In this document: piece after piece, positions 32,996 to 41,972 of the stretch
Layout of the letters: every line of letters starts with the position of its first letter
Numbering within the stretch: position 1 is the stretch's first letter
Assembly (NCBI RefSeq): GCF_003207895.1
Contig: NZ_NKUB01000003.1
Coordinates: 186,001 to 250,000, forward strand
Reading direction: 5' to 3'
Source: Komagataeibacter swingsii
GTDB taxonomy: Bacteria > Pseudomonadota > Alphaproteobacteria > Acetobacterales > Acetobacteraceae
Length of the DNA stretch: 64,000 nt
Position numbers and translations under genes: made by a program
The notes under the pieces: generated by a model
What the model was told of the DNA's origin: nothing
Databases searched by the model: none
The model's input: the letters and a program-made list of their open reading frames with translations, nothing else

Positions 32996-35900
32996 CACTG
33001 TTTGGCAGGAAAACGGCAGCCGCCCCGCGCACGGGTGGCGGCAATGGCGTCGACCCGGCGCGGGTCATCCATTTCACCTTCGATGGCGTGCGCTATCCCG
33101 CCCATCCGGGCGATACGCTGGCATCGGCCCTGCTGGCCAACGGGCAGCGGCTTGCAGGCCGGTCGTTCAAGTACCACCGCCCCCGTGGCATCCTGTCGGC
33201 AGGACCGGAAGAACCCAACGCGCTGGTGGAACTGCGCACCGGCGCGCGGCGCGAACCCAACAGCCGCGCCACCGTGACCGAGGTGTATGACGGGCTGGTG
33301 GCCTGCAGCCAGAACCGCTGGCCATCGCTGCGCATGGATGCGCTGGGCGTAAACGGCCTGTTTTCGCCCATCTTTACGGCCGGGTTCTACTACAAGACCT
33401 TCATGTGGCCCGCCCCGTTCTGGGAAAAGGTGTACGAACCCCTGATCCGCCGCGCCGCCGGGTTGGGGCGTGCGGCGGATGAGGCCGACCCTGACCTGTA
33501 TGAAAAGGCCACCACATTCTGTGACGTGCTGGTGGTGGGCAGTGGCCCGGCAGGGCTTGCGGCCGCCCTTGCGGCGGGACGGTCGGGCGCGCGGGTCGTG
33601 CTGTGCGAACAGGACAGCGTGACCGGCGGCCGCCTGCGCGCGGAGCGGGGCGAACTGGACGGCGTGCCGGGCTGGCAATGGGCACGGCAGGCCATGGACA
33701 GCCTGCGCCAGATGCCCGAGGTGCGCATCATGACGCGCACCTGCGTTTTCGGGGCGTATGATGGCGGGACCTATGGCGCGCTGGAACGCGTGGCCGACCA
33801 TGTCGCCATGCCTGCGGCGGGGCAGCCGCGCCAGCGCCTGTGGCGTATCGTGGCGGGGCGCTGCATTGTCGCCAGCGGCGGGATCGAACGCCCCATGGTG
33901 TTTGTGGGCAATGACCGGCCGGGCATCATGCTGGCGGGCGCGGTGCGCACCTACATCAACCGCTTTGGCGTGGTGCCGGGACGGCGCGCCGTCATCTACA
34001 CCAATAACGATGATGGCCTGCGCACGGCAACGGACCTGGCCCATGCCGGCGCGGTGGTCGCCGCCATTGTCGATACGCGCGCCACGCAGACCGCGCGCGC
34101 CACGCAGGTTGCGCGGGAAACCGGGGCGAAGCTGTTCACCGGCGGGGCGATTGCCGCCACATACGGGCGGCTGGGGGTGCAGGCCGCCGCCATCCGCGAC
34201 CGTTCGGGCCGGGTACAGCACATTGCATGCGACCTGATCGCCATGTCGGGCGGATGGAACCCCGAACTGAGCCTGACGACGCATCATGGCGCGAAGCCGT
34301 CCTACAACGCGGCGCTGTGCGCGTTCGTCCCCACCACCTTCCCGCCCGGCATGCAGGCGGCGGGTGTCGCCAACGGGGCCTTCACGACGGCTGCCTGCCT
34401 GCGCGAAGGCGCGGAACAGGGGCAGGCGGCCGCGGCCGCCTGCGGGTTCGCCGCCGACCTGCCGGCCCTGCCCGCGGCGGACGCGGAAAGCTACGGCATT
34501 GAATCCCTTCAGCCCCTGCCGCGCGACCGCTCGGTCAAGGATGGCAAGGCCTTCATCGATTTCCAGAACGACGTGACGGCCAGGGATGTGCGGCTGGCGG
34601 CGCAGGAAGGCTTCCGCAGTGTCGAGCACCTCAAGCGCTACACCACGCTTGGCATGGCGACTGACCAGGGCAAGACGGCCAATGTCAACGGTATCGTGCA
34701 ACTGGCGCAGCAGACCGGCCGCGACATTGCCAGTACGGGCACGACCATGTTCCGCCCCCCCGTGCAGCCCGTGGCCATTGGCGCCATCGCGGGCGCGCAT
34801 ACCGGCACGCATTTCAAGCCCACCCGCCTGACGCCCACCCATGAATGGGCGCGCCAGCAGGGCGCGGCCTTTACGGCCAACGGTCTGTGGCAGCGCGCGC
34901 AGTGGTTCGCGCAACCGGGAGAAAGCCACTGGCGCGACACCGTCAACCGGGAAGTCCGCACCGTCCGCACCGCTGTCGGGTTCTGTGATGTCACCACGCT
35001 GGGCAAGATCGACATCCAGGGGCCGGACGCCGCGACCTTCCTTGAACGGCTGTATGTCAACGCATGGCGGAAGCTGCCGGTCGGCCGCGCGCGCTACGGC
35101 CTGATGCTGCGGGAGGACGGCTTCGTCTTTGACGATGGCACCACCGCGCGGCTGGGGCCACAGCATTATGTCATGACCACGACTACCGCGCATGCGGGCG
35201 CTGTCATGCAGCATATGGAACTGTGCCACCAGTGGCTGTGGCCGGAACTGGATGTCCACTTCATATCCGTGACCGACGAATGGGCGCAGTTCGCCATTGC
35301 CGGGCCGCGCGCGCGCGATGTGCTGCGCCATGTCGTCGATCCGGATTTCGACCTGTCGCATGAAGCCTTCGGGTATATGGGTGCGGCGGAGGTCACGATA
35401 TGTGGCGGGCAGGCGGCGCGGCTGTTCCGCCTGTCCTTCTCCGGGGAACTGGCGTTCGAGCTTGCGGTGCCCGCGCGTTATGGCGACGCGCTGGCCCGCC
35501 TGCTGATGAAGGTGGGCGCGCCGTATGGCATCGCCCCTTACGGCACCGAGGCGCTGGGGGTGATGCGCATTGAAAAGGGCCATCCCGCCGGACCCGAGCT
35601 GAACGGCCAGACCACGGCGCATGACCTGGGCATGGGGCGGATGCTGTCCGGCAAAAAGGACTTCATCGGCCGCGCCATGGCCGCGCGCCCTGCGCTGACG
35701 GATGCATCCCGTCCCACGCTGGTCGGCCTGCGGCCGGTCAGCCCGTCCGATGAACTGGTGGCCGGCAGCCACCTGCTGCCCCGTGGCGCCGAAGCCACGG
35801 GCGCGCATGACCAGGGATGGATATCGTCCGCCGCATGGTCGCCCACGCTGGATGGCTGGATCGCGCTGGGCTTCCTGTCGGATGGCCCGGCGCGCCATGG

Positions 35901-36003
35901 CGAGACGGTCATGGTCCACAACCCGCTGGCCGGCAGCGTCGTCGCGGCGACGGTAGGCCCGCCCGTATTCCTTGATCCTGAGGGAGCACGCCTGCATGTC
36001 TGA
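32992..36003 (+). CDS. mgdC: N-methylglutamate dehydrogenase subunit C (sarcosine-oxidase alpha-like)
   Basis: Large subunit, 1003 aa. The N-terminal ferredoxin-like domain (LASALLANGQ, SFKYHRPRGILSAGPEEPN) precedes an NAD/FAD domain with LVVGSGPAGLAAALAAGRSG (about residue 180). A second dinucleotide site lies further on (GRRAVIYTNNDDGLRTATDL). The C-terminal third is GcvT-like (GKIDIQGPDAATFLERLYVN, FIGRAMAARP), which would pass the methyl carbon to THF as 5,10-methylene-THF. Length and domain order match heterotetrameric sarcosine oxidase alpha. It overlaps mgdB by four bases and mgdD by eight. Confidence 0.92.
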   Translation: MTLFGRKTAAAPRTGGGNGVDPARVIHFTFDGVRYPAHPGDTLASALLANGQRLAGRSFKYHRPRGILSAGPEEPNALVELRTGARREPNSRATVTEVYDGLVACSQNRWPSLRMDALGVNGLFSPIFTAGFYYKTFMWPAPFWEKVYEPLIRRAAGLGRAADEADPDLYEKATTFCDVLVVGSGPAGLAAALAAGRSGARVVLCEQDSVTGGRLRAERGELDGVPGWQWARQAMDSLRQMPEVRIMTRTCVFGAYDGGTYGALERVADHVAMPAAGQPRQRLWRIVAGRCIVASGGIERPMVFVGNDRPGIMLAGAVRTYINRFGVVPGRRAVIYTNNDDGLRTATDLAHAGAVVAAIVDTRATQTARATQVARETGAKLFTGGAIAATYGRLGVQAAAIRDRSGRVQHIACDLIAMSGGWNPELSLTTHHGAKPSYNAALCAFVPTTFPPGMQAAGVANGAFTTAACLREGAEQGQAAAAACGFAADLPALPAADAESYGIESLQPLPRDRSVKDGKAFIDFQNDVTARDVRLAAQEGFRSVEHLKRYTTLGMATDQGKTANVNGIVQLAQQTGRDIASTGTTMFRPPVQPVAIGAIAGAHTGTHFKPTRLTPTHEWARQQGAAFTANGLWQRAQWFAQPGESHWRDTVNREVRTVRTAVGFCDVTTLGKIDIQGPDAATFLERLYVNAWRKLPVGRARYGLMLREDGFVFDDGTTARLGPQHYVMTTTTAHAGAVMQHMELCHQWLWPELDVHFISVTDEWAQFAIAGPRARDVLRHVVDPDFDLSHEAFGYMGAAEVTICGGQAARLFRLSFSGELAFELAVPARYGDALARLLMKVGAPYGIAPYGTEALGVMRIEKGHPAGPELNGQTTAHDLGMGRMLSGKKDFIGRAMAARPALTDASRPTLVGLRPVSPSDELVAGSHLLPRGAEATGAHDQGWISSAAWSPTLDGWIALGFLSDGPARHGETVMVHNPLAGSVVAATVGPPVFLDPEGARLHV

Positions 36004-36601
36004 TCTCCTGCCTGCCACCGCCCCCTTTCCGCCAGCCGCCTTTACGCCGCCCCCGGGCGCGCAGGCTGCCCGTGTCACCATCGCGCCCGCGCCGTCGCGC
36101 CAGCTTGTCAGCCTGCAATGCGCCCCCGGCGCGCGCACGGCGGTCCAGGCGGCCCTGAAGGCGGCCTACGGCGTGGAGTTGCCCGTGACCCCCGCCGCCA
36201 TGACCGGCCGCGACGGGGTGTGCTTCATATGGTCGGGGCTGGACCAGTGGCTGGCCAGCGCCCCGGATGGCGCGCCCGACCTCGCCACCGCCCTGCGCGA
36301 TGTCACCCACCCCCACGCGGCCATTACGCGGCAGGGCGACGGGCGCGCCACGGTGCGGGTCAGCGGCCCGGATGCGCGCGCGATCCTGTGCAAGCTCGTG
36401 CCCATCGACCTGCATCCGCGCGCATTCGGGCCGGGCAGTACGGCGCTGACCCTTGCGGGCCATGTCCCGGTCCAGATCCTGCGGCAGGACATGGCGCCCA
36501 CATACGATATTTTCGTTTTCCGCAGCCTTGCGCACAGCCTTCACCACGACCTTTGCCACGCGGCATGTGGCGGCGTGCCTTTATCGGAAATGTCCACATG
36601 A
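35996..36601 (+). CDS. mgdD: N-methylglutamate dehydrogenase subunit D (sarcosine-oxidase gamma-like)
   Basis: SoxG-type small subunit, 201 aa. The first 30 residues are Pro/Ala-rich. Family segments follow: [73 protein letters not shown]. It begins eight bases inside mgdC and overlaps purU by four, so all six genes from mgdB to purU are tightly coupled. Confidence 0.88.
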   Translation: MSDLLPATAPFPPAAFTPPPGAQAARVTIAPAPSRQLVSLQCAPGARTAVQAALKAAYGVELPVTPAAMTGRDGVCFIWSGLDQWLASAPDGAPDLATALRDVTHPHAAITRQGDGRATVRVSGPDARAILCKLVPIDLHPRAFGPGSTALTLAGHVPVQILRQDMAPTYDIFVFRSLAHSLHHDLCHAACGGVPLSEMST

Positions 36602-37470
36602 CCAGTAACGTCAATACAACCTACATCGTGACCATAAGCTGTCCCAACCGGCCCGGCATTGTCGCGGGTATCAGCCACGGCCTGGCCGAACTGGGGGCGA
36701 ACATTACCGAAGCCCAGCAGTTTGACGAGACCGAAAGCCGGCGGTTTTTCATGCGTATCGTCTTTGACATACCGCAGGGCGCGACGGACAGGCCGGTACT
36801 CGAAAACGAATTCAGCCGCCTGGCCCGCGAATTTTCAATGGCGTGGTCGCTGACGACCACGAGTGTGCGGCCAAAAGTCCTGATACTGGTTTCCCGGTTT
36901 GACCACTGCCTGGTGGACCTGCTGTACCGCTGGCGCATCGGGGAACTGGCGATTGACCCGGTGGGGATCATTTCCAACCACCCGCGTGAGATCTACAGGC
37001 ATCTGGACCTTGATGGCATACCCTTCCATTACCTGCCCATAACCCCCGCGACCAAGCCGGAACAGGAAGCCCGCATCATCCGGATCATGGAAGAAAGCGA
37101 TGCCGAACTGGTCGTGCTGGCGCGTTACATGCAGATCCTGTCCAACGAACTATCGCGCAAACTGTCGGGGCGGTGCATCAACATCCATCACTCCTTCCTG
37201 CCGGGGTTCAAGGGCGCGCGGCCCTATCACCAGGCTTTTGCCCGTGGCGTCAAGCTGATCGGGGCAACAGCGCATTACGTGACAAGCGACCTGGATGAAG
37301 GGCCGATCATCGAACAGGATGTCGAACGCATTTCCCATGCCGACACCCCCGATGACCTTGTGCGCAAGGGGCGTGACATCGAACGCCGCGTCCTGGCGCG
37401 CGCCGTCCGCTACCATATCGAACGGCGCGCCATCATGAACGGGCACAAGACAATCGTATTCACATCCTGA
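36598..37470 (+). CDS. purU: Formyltetrahydrofolate deformylase
   Basis: Hydrolyses 10-formyl-THF to formate and THF, 290 aa. The N-terminal ACT domain (residues 8-85: [20 protein letters not shown]) precedes a formyltransferase-fold domain with [20 protein letters not shown]. The catalytic set is Asn and His in [20 protein letters not shown] and Asp in [16 protein letters not shown]. In this operon it would release the one-carbon unit as formate and recycle THF for the demethylases. Confidence 0.95.
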   Translation: MTSNVNTTYIVTISCPNRPGIVAGISHGLAELGANITEAQQFDETESRRFFMRIVFDIPQGATDRPVLENEFSRLAREFSMAWSLTTTSVRPKVLILVSRFDHCLVDLLYRWRIGELAIDPVGIISNHPREIYRHLDLDGIPFHYLPITPATKPEQEARIIRIMEESDAELVVLARYMQILSNELSRKLSGRCINIHHSFLPGFKGARPYHQAFARGVKLIGATAHYVTSDLDEGPIIEQDVERISHADTPDDLVRKGRDIERRVLARAVRYHIERRAIMNGHKTIVFTS

Positions 37471-37487
37471 ACCCGTGACGCCCTGAT

Positions 37488-38396
37488 ATGGAACACCATG
37501 ACATGCCCGTGCGCACAGCACCGGGAAAACTGATTGACGGCCGGGCCTTCGCGGCTGGCATCTGCACCGAAATCGCGCGCGAAGTCAGCGACCTGCACGC
37601 CCGGCATGACCGCGTGCCGGGCCTTGCGGTGATCCTGGTGGGGGACGACCCGGCCAGTGACATCTATGTGCGCAGCAAGGTGCGCAGGACCATGGCGGTG
37701 GGCATGCGCTCCTTCGCCCATCGCCTGCCTGCCGCGACATCGCAGGTGGCGCTGCTGGACCTGGTCGCCACGCTGAACGCGGATGGCGACGTGCATGGCA
37801 TACTGCTCCAGCTTCCGCTGCCCGGCCATATCGACGTAAAGGCGGTTCTGGACGCCATTGACCCGGCCAAGGATGTCGATGGCTTCCATATCGTCAACGT
37901 GGGCAAGCTGGGCGTGGGGCGCGATGACGGGTTCATCCCGTGCACGCCGCTGGGGTGCCTCATGCTGCTCAGGGCCGAACTGGGCGACCTGTCGGGGCTG
38001 CATGCGGTGGTCATCGGGTGTTCCAATATTGTCGGCCGGCCCATGGCGCAGCTTCTGCTGCGGGAAAACTGCACGGTTGTCGTCACCCACATCAATACCC
38101 GCGATGTCGCGGCGGAAACCCGTCGGGCCGATATTGTCATTGTCGCCGCCGGCCATCCCGGCCTTGTGCGCGGGTCATGGATCAGGCCGGGCGCGACAGT
38201 AATTGACGTGGGGATCAACCGTATCCATGATGATGCGGGCAGCCATGTTGTGGGGGATGTCGCCTTTTCCGAAGTCCGCGCCGTCGCGGGCGCGGTGACG
38301 CCCGTTCCCGGCGGGGTGGGACCGATGACCATCGCCTGCCTGCTGCACAATACGCTGCGCGCGGCACGGGCCGTAATCGAGAATGCGAAAACCTGA
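37488..38396 (+). CDS. folD: Methylenetetrahydrofolate dehydrogenase/methenyl-THF cyclohydrolase
   Basis: Bifunctional enzyme, 302 aa, oxidising 5,10-methylene-THF to 10-formyl-THF. Motifs: [16 protein letters not shown] (catalytic Tyr and Lys), [13 protein letters not shown], the dinucleotide loop [16 protein letters not shown] and [11 protein letters not shown]. It starts 17 bp after purU. Its place beside mgd and purU suggests a dedicated copy for methylamine carbon; a housekeeping folD elsewhere in the genome would confirm that. Confidence 0.94.
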   Translation: MEHHDMPVRTAPGKLIDGRAFAAGICTEIAREVSDLHARHDRVPGLAVILVGDDPASDIYVRSKVRRTMAVGMRSFAHRLPAATSQVALLDLVATLNADGDVHGILLQLPLPGHIDVKAVLDAIDPAKDVDGFHIVNVGKLGVGRDDGFIPCTPLGCLMLLRAELGDLSGLHAVVIGCSNIVGRPMAQLLLRENCTVVVTHINTRDVAAETRRADIVIVAAGHPGLVRGSWIRPGATVIDVGINRIHDDAGSHVVGDVAFSEVRAVAGAVTPVPGGVGPMTIACLLHNTLRAARAVIENAKT

Positions 38397-38476
38397 ACCG
38401 CACGTTCCTGCCGTGACCTGCCTGTCAGGTCGGCCATGGCAGGGGTAATGTGACCGTACCGGGGGAGAATGCGCAC

Positions 38477-38992
38477 ATGACGGATAGTAGCCTTCCATGC
38501 CGGCGACTGCGTTTTGACATGACGGGAACACGTCATCTCTTTATCAGGCAGGACCCGGACTGCCCCCTGCCCGATGGCGGGGTTCCGGCGGCTTTTGCAA
38601 TCTGGACCGTCCGGCGGCAATGTGACGTGCTGCCCGACGGGCAGGCGCGGGAGGGGTTTTTCCGCTCCGTTTCCCACATGCTGGAACAGCTTGCCTGCCG
38701 GCTGGAAACCGAACGGGTCGGATTGCGGGTCTATGCCGCGGGCAGCATCCAGTTCATGGGCGATGTCGCGCGGGTTACGGATGGCGCGGGGCTGGGCGCG
38801 GCGGAGGTCTTTCTGGATACGCCCCGCTCCCCTGCCCGCCGGGTCATGTGCATTCACTGCGACACCATGCACGAAAACGTGACCCGTGATGAACTGACCT
38901 GCCATGGCTGCCGGGCGGCCCTGTCGGTCCGTACGCATTTTTCACGTCGTATCGGCGCGTATATGGCGGTGTCCGAAACCGGGGCCTGTTGA
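38477..38992 (+). CDS. Probable N-demethylase gamma subunit (DmmA-like, C-terminal zinc ribbon)
   Basis: 171 aa. The C-terminal half has CIHCDTMHENVTRDELTCHG with a following Cys (C-x2-C and C-x2-C), then VRTHFSRRIGAYMAV. This resembles the DmmA-like small subunit of dimethylamine monooxygenase/HODM. The N-terminal half is unremarkable. The start at 38477 follows a GGGGGAG site. It lies 80 bp after folD in the mgd operon, while the alpha, beta and delta genes are 22 kb away. The call rests on the zinc-ribbon motif plus genomic company. Confidence 0.7.
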   Translation: MTDSSLPCRRLRFDMTGTRHLFIRQDPDCPLPDGGVPAAFAIWTVRRQCDVLPDGQAREGFFRSVSHMLEQLACRLETERVGLRVYAAGSIQFMGDVARVTDGAGLGAAEVFLDTPRSPARRVMCIHCDTMHENVTRDELTCHGCRAALSVRTHFSRRIGAYMAVSETGAC

Positions 38993-39135
38993 TCGCGCGG
39001 CCTGCTGGCAATTCCGGGTTGATGTCTTGTGCCGGCTGAATATCATTACTGTAAAATAACGAAACTGGCCGGGAATTTTCATGCAGAAGACCGTCTGAAA
39101 AGCCAGCCCGGCAGGCCGCCTGCAATCATCGGGAC

Positions 39136-39216
39136 GTTTCCGGAAGCTTTTTGAAAACAGGTGGCATCCGAAAACCTTTATGTTTTATCAATGGGCTGTT
39201 TCCAGACAGTCTTTGG
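39136..39216 (+). repeat. Dispersed palindromic repeat, copy C (degenerate)
   Basis: Retains GGAAGCTTTTTGAAAA, the AAAACCTTTA arm, TTTTATCAATGGG and CAGACAGTCTTT in the same order as copies A and B, but has lost the central GC stem. It ends 17 bp before the next gene, so the reading frame upstream of 39233 is repeat-derived. Confidence 0.7.
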
Positions 39217-39232
39217 GGCACGGATCGCGTTG

Positions 39233-40678
39233 ATGATCAGAATTGCATGGAACAACACCACACTGCATGCCAGCCCCGGTGATACCGTCGCCGCCGCCCT
39301 GTACCGGCATGGCATCACCACCATCGCCAGCACACGCAAGCTGCATGAACCGATGGGTTATTCCGGCAGTTACGTGGGCGGCGTGCTGGCGCGCGTGGAC
39401 GGGCGGCCCAATGTGCGCCTTGACCAGCAGCCCGTGCGCGAGGGCATGCGGGTGGAAAGCCAGAACCGCTGGCCCGGCGCGTCGTGCGACCTTCTTTCCC
39501 TTGCCCGTTTCCTGCCGCCCCGCTGGGTCCATGGCGGGTTTGAACATGGCCGCTTCACGCCCCGGCGCGGCCGGGCCTACCTGCTGTGGGAAAGGCTGCT
39601 GGCGCATCTGGCGGGGGTTGGCCGCCCGCCGCCGCGTCTGCCTTCCGCCAGTGAACGCCCGGCCCGTAAACTGTGTGTTGACGTGCTGGTTGTTGGCGGC
39701 GGCCCGGCGGGACAGCGGGCCGCGAATGACCTTGCCCGCAGCGGGCGCACGGTCGCCCTTGTTTCCCGTGGCGCGACGCTGGGCCGTTACGCGCAGGCCA
39801 TGGGCATCGCGCCCGCTGCCTTGCATGGGGATGTCACCGTCCTTTCGGGCATGGAGCTGTGCGGCAGCTATCGTTGCGGCAGGCTGATGATCGCCGCGCC
39901 AGTGGACCCTGAACGCGGTGCCGTGGCGATCGAAGCCGGGCGCCTTGTACTGGCCACCGGCAAGTCATCCATGCCGCCGATGGTGCGCAACAGCCACCTG
40001 CCCGGCGTGATGGACGCGCATGCCGCCGTGCTGCTGGGCCATTTCCATGCCGTGCCGGCCGGCACGGCGGTTGCCGTTGTCGGCACCGGGGCCGAAACCA
40101 TGGTGGCGCGGCGGCTGGCGCGTCTGGGTTCGGGTATCGCCTATTGCGGCGATGTAAGCGGGCTGGCCCGCATCCATGGCCATTCGCGGGTCACGGGCAT
40201 TGATATCGGGAACAGGCGCATCCGGTGCGACGCCGTGGTGCATGCGGGCGCGTGGCGCAGCGACCCTGCTTTGGCGTTCCAGGCGCGGGCCGAAGGGGTG
40301 TTGCAGGTTTCCGACGTGATGGCGGCGGATGCCGATATAAGCAGCGTCGGGTTCTGCCATGAACCGGATCAGGATATCCACGTGCCCGACAGGATGGACC
40401 CCGCGCTGCGTATCTGCCCGTGCATGGATGTGACGGCGGGTGAACTGATGGGCCTGATCGACCGCGCGGTCACGGACCCGGAAATCCTGAAGCGGCTGAC
40501 ATCGTGCGGCATGGGGCCGTGCCAGGGCTTTCCCTGCTGGGAAAGCATGCTCGCCCTGCTGGCGAAACGGACGGGCCAGCCCGTGGGCCGCCTTGTCCGC
40601 CCCAGTCACAGGCCGCCGCGCCGCGCCCTTACGGTTGCGCAGGCGGCGGGGCTGTGTGATGTGGTGGAACCACTATGA
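39233..40678 (+). CDS. Sarcosine-oxidase-alpha-like FAD protein with C-terminal BFD-type [2Fe-2S], no GcvT domain
   Basis: 481 aa. The N-terminal ferredoxin-like domain (TLHASPGDTVAAALYRHG, then SQNRWPG) precedes an FAD domain with VLVVGGGPAGQRAANDLARS (about residue 152). It ends in a BFD-type Fe-S domain: CPCMD, then CGMGPCQGFPC. This layout is that of octopine/hydroxyproline/cyanide-synthase-type dehydrogenase alpha subunits, not of sarcosine oxidase. The start is MIRIAWNNTT; upstream codons lie in repeat C. It overlaps the next gene by four bases. Substrate unknown; an N-alkyl amino acid or D-amino acid is plausible. Confidence 0.8.
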   Translation: MIRIAWNNTTLHASPGDTVAAALYRHGITTIASTRKLHEPMGYSGSYVGGVLARVDGRPNVRLDQQPVREGMRVESQNRWPGASCDLLSLARFLPPRWVHGGFEHGRFTPRRGRAYLLWERLLAHLAGVGRPPPRLPSASERPARKLCVDVLVVGGGPAGQRAANDLARSGRTVALVSRGATLGRYAQAMGIAPAALHGDVTVLSGMELCGSYRCGRLMIAAPVDPERGAVAIEAGRLVLATGKSSMPPMVRNSHLPGVMDAHAAVLLGHFHAVPAGTAVAVVGTGAETMVARRLARLGSGIAYCGDVSGLARIHGHSRVTGIDIGNRRIRCDAVVHAGAWRSDPALAFQARAEGVLQVSDVMAADADISSVGFCHEPDQDIHVPDRMDPALRICPCMDVTAGELMGLIDRAVTDPEILKRLTSCGMGPCQGFPCWESMLALLAKRTGQPVGRLVRPSHRPPRRALTVAQAAGLCDVVEPL

Positions 40679-41838
40679 CGGACCGCGCCCTGCCGAAATC
40701 CGCATCGGTTGTGATCGTGGGTGGTGGCATGCAGGGGTTAAGCTGCGCCGTCAACCTTGCGCTGCTGGGTATCCGTGACATCGTCGTGCTGGATGCCGGT
40801 TACTGGCAGGGCGGCGCATCGGGCAGGAATGGCTGCCTGATCCGCCCCGGTTTCGGGGGGCATGAGTGGACCCGCCTGTTTGAACTGTCGTGGCGGGAAT
40901 GGACGACGCTGTCGCGCAAACTTGGCCATAATGTCATGTTTACCGAACGTGGGTACACCATGATCGCGGAAACGGGGCCAAGCGCCGACATGCTGCGCAA
41001 CGCCAGCCGCCTGCACCGCGAGTACGGCATCACGTCGGAAATCCTGACCCCTCGCCAGTTGTCAGGCGTGCTGCCCGCCATAAACCAGGCATGCGTGACG
41101 GCGGCCCTGCACCAGCCCCGTGGCGGCATGGCCCCCCATCACAGCGTGATGAAGGGGTACCTGCATGCCTGCCGGAAAAAAGGCATCGACGTGCGTTACC
41201 GGACCGCCATGACGGGGTTTGACATGCACGATCGCAGCGTGCGCGGGGTGTATGTCAAGGACCACCTGATCCGCTGCGATACGGTCGTGATTGCGGCAGG
41301 CCCCCAGTCGCCCGGGCTGGCCCGGCAGGCGCAGGCGGAAATTGACGGCTACATGATGCGGATCGAGGCAATGGCGCTGGAACCCATGCGGCCGCTTATC
41401 GGCCCGGCGCTGGCGCTGATCGACAGCCTGGCCTATTTTCACCAGACGGCGCGCGGCGAAGTGGTGGGCGGGACGGAAGTGCCCGAAACACCGCAGGAAA
41501 ACCTGCGCGCCGACGTGCCGGCCATGGCGGCCATGGCCCGTGTCTATACCCGGCTGTTTCCCCAGCTTGCGGATATACGCATCCTGCGGCAATGGGCCGG
41601 GCTGCTCCATATCTCGTCCGACCTTGCGCCCCTGCTGGGGCAGCACCCACGGGTGCGGGACCTGTGGTTCAGCGCGGGCTGGTCCTATGGCTTTGCCGGC
41701 GCGCCGGGGGCCGGGCTGCTTATGGCGAAAGCCATCGCCAGGGGAAAGGTGGACGAAATCATGCGGCCATTCGCGCTGGATCGGTTCGAGAAGGGCAATC
41801 CCATAGAGGAAGCGGGCGTGGTGATGATAAAAAACTGA
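40675..41838 (+). CDS. D-amino-acid/sarcosine-oxidase-family FAD dehydrogenase (beta subunit)
   Basis: DAO-family subunit, 387 aa, catalytic partner of the preceding gene. The FAD motif SVVIVGGGMQGLSCAVNLAL covers about residues 11-30; GYWQGGASGRNGCLIRPGFG and WAGLLHISSDLAPLLGQ are family-typical, and FSAGWSYGFAGAPGAGLLMA closes the FAD site. The ATGA overlap supports a heteromeric amine dehydrogenase. The nearest relatives are probably sarcosine oxidase beta or hydroxyproline dehydrogenase subunits. Confidence 0.82.
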   Translation: MTDRALPKSASVVIVGGGMQGLSCAVNLALLGIRDIVVLDAGYWQGGASGRNGCLIRPGFGGHEWTRLFELSWREWTTLSRKLGHNVMFTERGYTMIAETGPSADMLRNASRLHREYGITSEILTPRQLSGVLPAINQACVTAALHQPRGGMAPHHSVMKGYLHACRKKGIDVRYRTAMTGFDMHDRSVRGVYVKDHLIRCDTVVIAAGPQSPGLARQAQAEIDGYMMRIEAMALEPMRPLIGPALALIDSLAYFHQTARGEVVGGTEVPETPQENLRADVPAMAAMARVYTRLFPQLADIRILRQWAGLLHISSDLAPLLGQHPRVRDLWFSAGWSYGFAGAPGAGLLMAKAIARGKVDEIMRPFALDRFEKGNPIEEAGVVMIKN

Positions 41839-41972
41839 CAGCACGGCACGGCCGCGCCGGGGCTGGCCCGCCGGGGCCTGCGCGATATCCACGCCGCCCG
41901 GCAACCACTGGCGCGCCGCGCGGTTGGGTGTCCATGTGTCTGGACAGGCACTTTCCCCTGGGGATGGAACCC

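Noticed and set aside
32830-36138. 1102-codon open frame antisense to mgdC
   Set aside because: It is a by-product of high-GC codon bias; the plus strand encodes a full-length MgdC with all family motifs, and the antisense frame is low-complexity Arg/Gly/Ala with no domain.
39050-39065. Possible fifth copy of the GTTTC-N6-GAAAC palindrome before the 39233 gene
   Set aside because: GAAAC is present but the left arm reads GTAAA with a five-base spacer, so it does not fit the motif.
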